Source: an uncultured Holophagales bacterium (GTDB lineage Bacteria > Acidobacteriota > Thermoanaerobaculia > UBA5066). Taken from it: a stretch of DNA of 9,415 nt. Below, piece by piece: positions 5,700 to 9,415 of this stretch (within the stretch, counting starts at the first letter, position 1; each line of letters begins with the position of its first letter). The DNA is taken from contig CALMDF010000177.1 of assembly GCA_937864895.1 (NCBI GenBank), positions 1 through 9,415 on the forward strand, read 5' to 3'. The translations under genes and the position numbers were made by a program. The notes beneath the pieces are model-generated. The model was not told the DNA's origin. It did not search any database and saw only the letters and a list, made by a program, of their open reading frames with translations.

Positions 5700-8075
5700 G
5701 TGGCCCTCTCGTCCGGTGTCCGCCTGGGTCCGTACGAGGTCGTCGCTCCTCTCGGAGCGGGAGGGATGGGCGAGGTCTACCGGGCGCGCGACACCCGCCT
5801 GGGACGCGAGGTGGCGCTCAAGGTCCTTCCCTCCGAGCTGGCCGCGAACGCGAAGCGGCGCGCCCGCTTCGAGCTCGAGGCGCGGGCGGTCGCTTCCCTC
5901 AACCACCCCCACATCGTCACGCTCTACTCGCTCGAGGAGGAGGGGCCGACCGTCTTCCTCACGATGGAGCTCGTGGACGGGGAGACGGTCGCGGCGATCG
6001 CCGCCCGCAGGCGCGTGGACCTTCCCGGAGTGCTGCGGATCGCCAGCGCGGTCGCCGACGCCGTCGGCTACGCCCACGCGCACGGCGTCCTCCACCGCGA
6101 CCTCAAGCCGGCCAACCTGATGGTGACGCGGGACGGCCGGGTGAAGGTCCTGGACTTCGGCCTCGCGAAGCTCTGGAGGGCCGCGGGGGACGGGGAGGCG
6201 TCGTTCGGGTCGGCGAAGACCCAGTCCCTTCTCGAGCCGCTGACGGAGCGGCACGCAATGGTGGGGACCCCGCACTACATGTCGCCGGAGCAGGCCGAGG
6301 GCGGCGCGGTCGACCAGCGGTCCGACATCTTCTCGCTCGGCGTCGTCCTCTACGAGCTCGCCGCGGGCGAGCGGCCCTTCCGGGGAAGCTCGACCCAGTC
6401 GGTCATCGCTTCGGTCCTTCGCGACAGGCCGCGTCCGCCCGGAGAGGTGAACCCGGGGGTGCCGCCGGCGCTCGCGGACATCGTCATGAAGTGCCTGGAA
6501 AAGGACCCGGCCCGGCGCTACCAGTCCGCGCGGGAGCTGCGAGACGACCTCGACGCCCTGCGACAACAGGCCGAGGCGCAGCCGGCCCCGGTCCCGACCT
6601 CGATCCACGCGCCGGCGGCGCCGGTCCGCCGCTCCGTCGCGGTGCTGCCGTTTCTCAACCTGAGCCCCGACCCCGAGAACGAGTTCTTCGCCGACGGGAT
6701 CGCCGAGGACGTCATCGCGCAGCTGTCGAAGATGCGCGCGCTGAAGGTCATCTCGCGCACCTCCGCGATGCGGTTCAAGGGTCGCCGCGAGAGCCTTCGG
6801 GAGATCGCGGGCCAGCTCGGCGTCGCCACCGTCGTCGAGGGGAGCGTCCGGAGGGCCGGCAACCGCGTGCGCATCGTCGCCGAGCTCATCGACGCCGAGA
6901 CCGACGCGCACCTCTGGGCCGAGACCTACGACCGTCAGCTCACCGACATCTTCGAGATCCAGTCGGAGGTGGCGCTCCGGATCGCCGAGGGGCTCCGGCT
7001 CGAGCTCTCGACGGACGAGAAGGAGCGCGTCGCCGAGCCGGCGCCGGTGGGCCTCGAGGCCTACGAGGCGTACCTCAGGGGCCGCGGGCTCCTCTACCGA
7101 TACACGGAGGCCGGCATCCGTCAGGGCCTCGCGAGCCTCGAGAAGGCGGTCTCCCTCGAGCCGAGGTACGCGGCCGCGCACGACCAGGTCGCCGTCGCCT
7201 ACATGCTCCTCGGCATGGGGCTCGGCGGAGGCCGGATCCGGCCGGGGGAGGCGTACGCCCGGGCGAAGGCCGCGGCGGCCCGGGCGCTCGGGCTCGACCC
7301 CCGCAGCGGGGACGCTCACGGCACCTCCGGCGCGCTCCGGTTCCTGGCCGACTACGACTGGGCGGGCGCCGAGGAGTCGCTCGGGACGGCGCTCCGGCTC
7401 AGCCCCGGCAGCGCGTTCGTCCTCGACTTCCTCGGGCTCATGCTCTCGGCGCAGGGGCGGTACGACGAGGCGCTCGCGGCGCAGCGCCGGAGCCGCGAGC
7501 TCGACCCCCTCACGATGGTCCACACGACCGACCTCGCGACGACGCTGATCCGCGCGGGACGCTACGGGGAGGCCGCCCGGGAAGCCCGGCACGTCGTCGA
7601 GGTCGAGCCCTCGTTCCCCTTCGGTCACTCGGCCCTCGGCTGGGCGCTGTTCCTGGCCGGCGAGCGCGAGGAGGGGCTCCTGGAGGTCGAGGCCGCGGTC
7701 GCGCTCTCGTCGGAAAACACCCTCCTCCGGGCCCAGCTCGGCGAGGCCTTCGCCCTCGCGGGGCACGAGGGGCGCGCGCGGGAGATCCTCGCCGAGCTCG
7801 TCCGGACTGCCGACGACCGCTACGTCCAGCCCTACCACCTGGCCTACGTCCACACCGGGCTCGGCGAGCACGAGCGGGCGATCGACCTCCTCGAGGCGGC
7901 CGTGGAGGAGAGGGGCGGCGGAGCCTACGGCATCAAGGGCTCGTTCCTCTTCAAGCCCCTCCGCGGTCACCCCCGCTTCCGCGCGCTCCTCCGGCGGATC
8001 AACCTCCCGCCGGGGCCGGGCTCCTCCGGCGGGGCGGACGCCCCGCCCCGGGAGCGCAGCGCCACGGGGACGTGA
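5700..8075 (+). CDS. Serine/threonine protein kinase with TolB-like domain and TPR repeats
   Basis: Start GTG 5700 is chosen because GGGAGG (5687-5692) lies seven bases upstream and the kinase fold begins at once (ALSSGVRLGPYEVV). In-frame starts at 5607 and 5673 would only add a low-complexity leader. The protein is 791 residues. The Hanks-type kinase domain spans about 12-285: glycine loop LGAGGMGEVY (18-27), Lys41 in VALKVLP, Glu60 in the C-helix, HRDLKPAN (132-139) with catalytic Asp134, DFG 152-154 and the GTPHYMSPEQ activation segment (from 189). All key residues are present, so it should be active. A proline/alanine linker leads to a TolB-like domain (312 to about 435, starting SVAVLPFLNLSPDPENEFFA), then helical TPR-type repeats (about 455-775). 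No hydrophobic membrane segment is visible between kinase and TolB domain, so it is probably cytoplasmic. The TPR/TolB part may recruit substrates or sense a ligand, and its targets are unknown. Confidence 0.93.
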   Translation: MALSSGVRLGPYEVVAPLGAGGMGEVYRARDTRLGREVALKVLPSELAANAKRRARFELEARAVASLNHPHIVTLYSLEEEGPTVFLTMELVDGETVAAIAARRRVDLPGVLRIASAVADAVGYAHAHGVLHRDLKPANLMVTRDGRVKVLDFGLAKLWRAAGDGEASFGSAKTQSLLEPLTERHAMVGTPHYMSPEQAEGGAVDQRSDIFSLGVVLYELAAGERPFRGSSTQSVIASVLRDRPRPPGEVNPGVPPALADIVMKCLEKDPARRYQSARELRDDLDALRQQAEAQPAPVPTSIHAPAAPVRRSVAVLPFLNLSPDPENEFFADGIAEDVIAQLSKMRALKVISRTSAMRFKGRRESLREIAGQLGVATVVEGSVRRAGNRVRIVAELIDAETDAHLWAETYDRQLTDIFEIQSEVALRIAEGLRLELSTDEKERVAEPAPVGLEAYEAYLRGRGLLYRYTEAGIRQGLASLEKAVSLEPRYAAAHDQVAVAYMLLGMGLGGGRIRPGEAYARAKAAAARALGLDPRSGDAHGTSGALRFLADYDWAGAEESLGTALRLSPGSAFVLDFLGLMLSAQGRYDEALAAQRRSRELDPLTMVHTTDLATTLIRAGRYGEAAREARHVVEVEPSFPFGHSALGWALFLAGEREEGLLEVEAAVALSSENTLLRAQLGEAFALAGHEGRAREILAELVRTADDRYVQPYHLAYVHTGLGEHERAIDLLEAAVEERGGGAYGIKGSFLFKPLRGHPRFRALLRRINLPPGPGSSGGADAPPRERSATGT
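8028..8047. terminator. Strong 9-bp inverted repeat at the 3' end of the kinase gene
   Basis: GGCGGGGCG-GA-CGCCCCGCC is a perfect 9-bp inverted repeat, foldable as an 8-bp stem with a 4-base loop. It lies in the last codons of the kinase gene, 28-47 bases before its stop, and also about 45-65 bases past the stop of the convergent gene. It may end transcription from both sides or protect RNA ends. No T-run follows on either strand, so it is not a classical intrinsic terminator. Confidence 0.4.
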
Positions 8076-8090
8076 CCGGGTCCGGGCGCC

Positions 8091-9415
8091 TCAGCGCTCG
8101 AACGACTCGGTCCGCGACGCGGCCGAGAGCGGGACGAGGTAGCGCGCCGGGTCCTCGGCGATCTTCCTGTGGGCCGCCTCGAGGGTCGTCTCGCCCGCGT
8201 AGCTGACGGCCGAGCGGAGGTGCCCGGCAATCCGGGCGAGGACGTCGACGACGCTCCCGACGTAGGGGACCCGCACCGACTGCCCCTCGGACGGCGTTGC
8301 GAGCGCGTCGGCGACCCCGGCATCCGTCGAGCCGTCGACGACGGCCTCGGGGGAGGTCATCCCGCGGTAGAGCTTCATCTTCTGGCGGGTCGCCGGGTCG
8401 TCGACGACGATGCCGGGCGACTCGTCGGTGCCGGAGAGGAGCGACCCGAGCATGACGGTCGAGGCGCCGGCCGCGAGGGCCAGGAAGACGTCCTTGTCGT
8501 TCCGGATGCCGCCGTCCGCGATGATCGGGACCTTGCCTTCCGTCGCGAGCCAGGCCTCGCGGATCGCCTGGAGCTGCGGCACGCCGGCGCCCGTCTCGAG
8601 GCGGGTCCGGCAGCCGCGGCCAGGGCCGACCCCGACCTTGATCGCCGCCGCCCCGACGTCGGCGAGGAAGCGGGCCCCTTCGCCCGTGGCGACGTTCCCG
8701 ACGACGAGCGGGATCCCGGGGAAACGGCTCCGGAAGGCGGGGACGGCTCTCGCGAGAATCTCGGAGTGGGCGTGGGCGACGTCCATCAGGATGACGTCGA
8801 CCTCGGCCTCTGCGAGGGCGGCGGCGCGTTCGAGGTAGTCCCCCGCGGCGCCGATGGCCGCGCCGACGCGGAGGCGCCCCCGGCCGTCCTTGACCGAGTA
8901 GGGCTTCCTCTTGAAGAGGTGGAGGTCGCGCATCGTCACGAGGCCGCGGATGCGCCCCTCCTCGTCGACGAGCGGGAGCTTCTCGACCCGCCGCTCCCAC
9001 ATCGTCCGCTCGGCCTCCTCCATGCTGACGGTGGGCGGCCGCGTGACGAGGCGGGCGAGGGGGGTCATCAGCTCCTCGACGAGGCGCTCGCCGCTCCCGT
9101 GCTCGAGCGGGAGGTCGCGCTGCGAGAGGAGGCCGGCGAGGAGACGGGACCCCTCGGTTTCCTCGATGAGGATGCCGCTCGAACGGTGGCGCTCGATGAG
9201 GCGCCGCACCTCGGAGATCGTGGCCCTGCGGGGGAGGACGAGCGGCTTCTCGATGACGTACGAGTGGCGCGTCTTGACGTACTTCACGCGCGCCGCCTGC
9301 ACGTCGATCGGGGAGCTGCGGTGGAGGAAGCCGAACGCCCCTTCCAGCGCGAGCGCCCTGGCCATCTCCTCGCCGACGACGGTGTCCATGTTCGCGCCGA
9401 CGATCGGGACGCCGA
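8091..9415 (-). CDS. IMP dehydrogenase/GMP reductase family protein with CBS domains (5' end outside window)
   Basis: The frame stays open to the window edge. Upstream of the ATG at 9389 it reads GVPIVGAN before MDTV, the conserved barrel motif of this family, so that ATG is internal and the start is missing. Numbering from it, two CBS motifs fill about 40-160 (VEELMTP and KLPLVDEEGRIRGLVTMRDL). The barrel then carries DVAHAHS (203-209), GNVATGEGA, KVGVGPGRGCRTRLETGAGV with catalytic Cys260 and Thr262, ADGGIR (291-296) for phosphate and a GSLLSGTDESPG stretch. IMP dehydrogenase makes XMP from IMP; GMP reductase turns GMP into IMP. In the mobile flap (about 353-380), GSTDAGVAD replaces the GSSDRYFQ seen in E. 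coli IMP dehydrogenase, so the Arg-Tyr dyad is absent, while EGQSVRVPYVG and HLRSAVSYAG resemble GMP reductases. It is more likely a CBS-bearing GMP reductase than GuaB. It converges on the kinase gene with a 15-bp gap. Confidence 0.88.
   Translation of the reverse strand, partial: GVPIVGANMDTVVGEEMARALALEGAFGFLHRSSPIDVQAARVKYVKTRHSYVIEKPLVLPRRATISEVRRLIERHRSSGILIEETEGSRLLAGLLSQRDLPLEHGSGERLVEELMTPLARLVTRPPTVSMEEAERTMWERRVEKLPLVDEEGRIRGLVTMRDLHLFKRKPYSVKDGRGRLRVGAAIGAAGDYLERAAALAEAEVDVILMDVAHAHSEILARAVPAFRSRFPGIPLVVGNVATGEGARFLADVGAAAIKVGVGPGRGCRTRLETGAGVPQLQAIREAWLATEGKVPIIADGGIRNDKDVFLALAAGASTVMLGSLLSGTDESPGIVVDDPATRQKMKLYRGMTSPEAVVDGSTDAGVADALATPSEGQSVRVPYVGSVVDVLARIAGHLRSAVSYAGETTLEAAHRKIAEDPARYLVPLSAASRTESFER

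Noticed and set aside
5352..7970. 872-codon open frame on the - strand, antisense to the kinase
   Set aside because: It has biased composition and no motifs, it covers a canonical kinase on the + strand and it also runs into the lipoprotein gene in another frame.
9387..9389. ATG as the start of the GuaB-like gene
   Set aside because: The frame continues upstream with GVPIVGAN, which is part of the conserved family motif, so the gene is truncated by the window edge.
1..9415. Search by eye for CRISPR arrays, tRNA genes, insertion sequence ends, phage genes and origins
   Set aside because: No direct-repeat array, cloverleaf, transposase motif or long terminal inverted repeat was seen. Apart from the two operators and the hairpins listed, the non-coding gaps are too short to hold such elements.

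Overview
The window is very GC-rich, coding-dense bacterial DNA with short intergenic gaps. GTG starts, Shine-Dalgarno sites, a large soluble Ser/Thr kinase with a TolB-like domain and TPRs, and a regulator/cis-prenyltransferase/B12 radical SAM cluster together resemble Acidobacteriota or a related uncultured soil or sediment lineage. That assignment is inference from gene style, since no rRNA or marker gene is present. Seven protein genes are supported; the first and last run off the window.

Region 1 (1-4096, all + strand): the 3' part of a PAS-AraC regulator, then a six-helix membrane protein overlapping a small winged-helix regulator, then a cis-prenyltransferase (uppS type) overlapping a B12-binding radical SAM enzyme. 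The same imperfect palindrome, with core GTAAYGC, occurs just upstream of both the membrane protein (729-745) and uppS (1789-1805) and nowhere else that I found. At the first site it exactly fills the 17-bp spacer between a perfect -35 (TTGACA) and a 4/6 -10, six bases before the ATG. The simplest reading is that the winged-helix protein controls its own operon and the adjacent uppS-radical SAM operon, so the four genes form one regulatory module, probably linked to polyprenyl or membrane lipid metabolism. This is the most interesting part of the window.

Region 2 (4097-5502, - strand): a lipoprotein joining ankyrin repeats to four cysteine-paired Sel1/Hcp repeats with an exact 36-residue period. 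It converges on the radical SAM gene, with a GC hairpin in the 26-bp gap. Its promoter region is shared with the divergent kinase.

Region 3 (5503-8075, + strand): a 197-bp divergent intergenic region, then a Ser/Thr kinase-TolB-like-TPR protein with no visible membrane segment. The last codons contain a strong 9-bp inverted repeat.

Region 4 (8091-9415, - strand): the C-terminal part of an IMP dehydrogenase/GMP reductase family enzyme with CBS domains. It lacks the Arg-Tyr flap dyad of true IMP dehydrogenases and looks more like a GMP reductase. No tRNA, rRNA, CRISPR array, insertion sequence or phage gene was seen.
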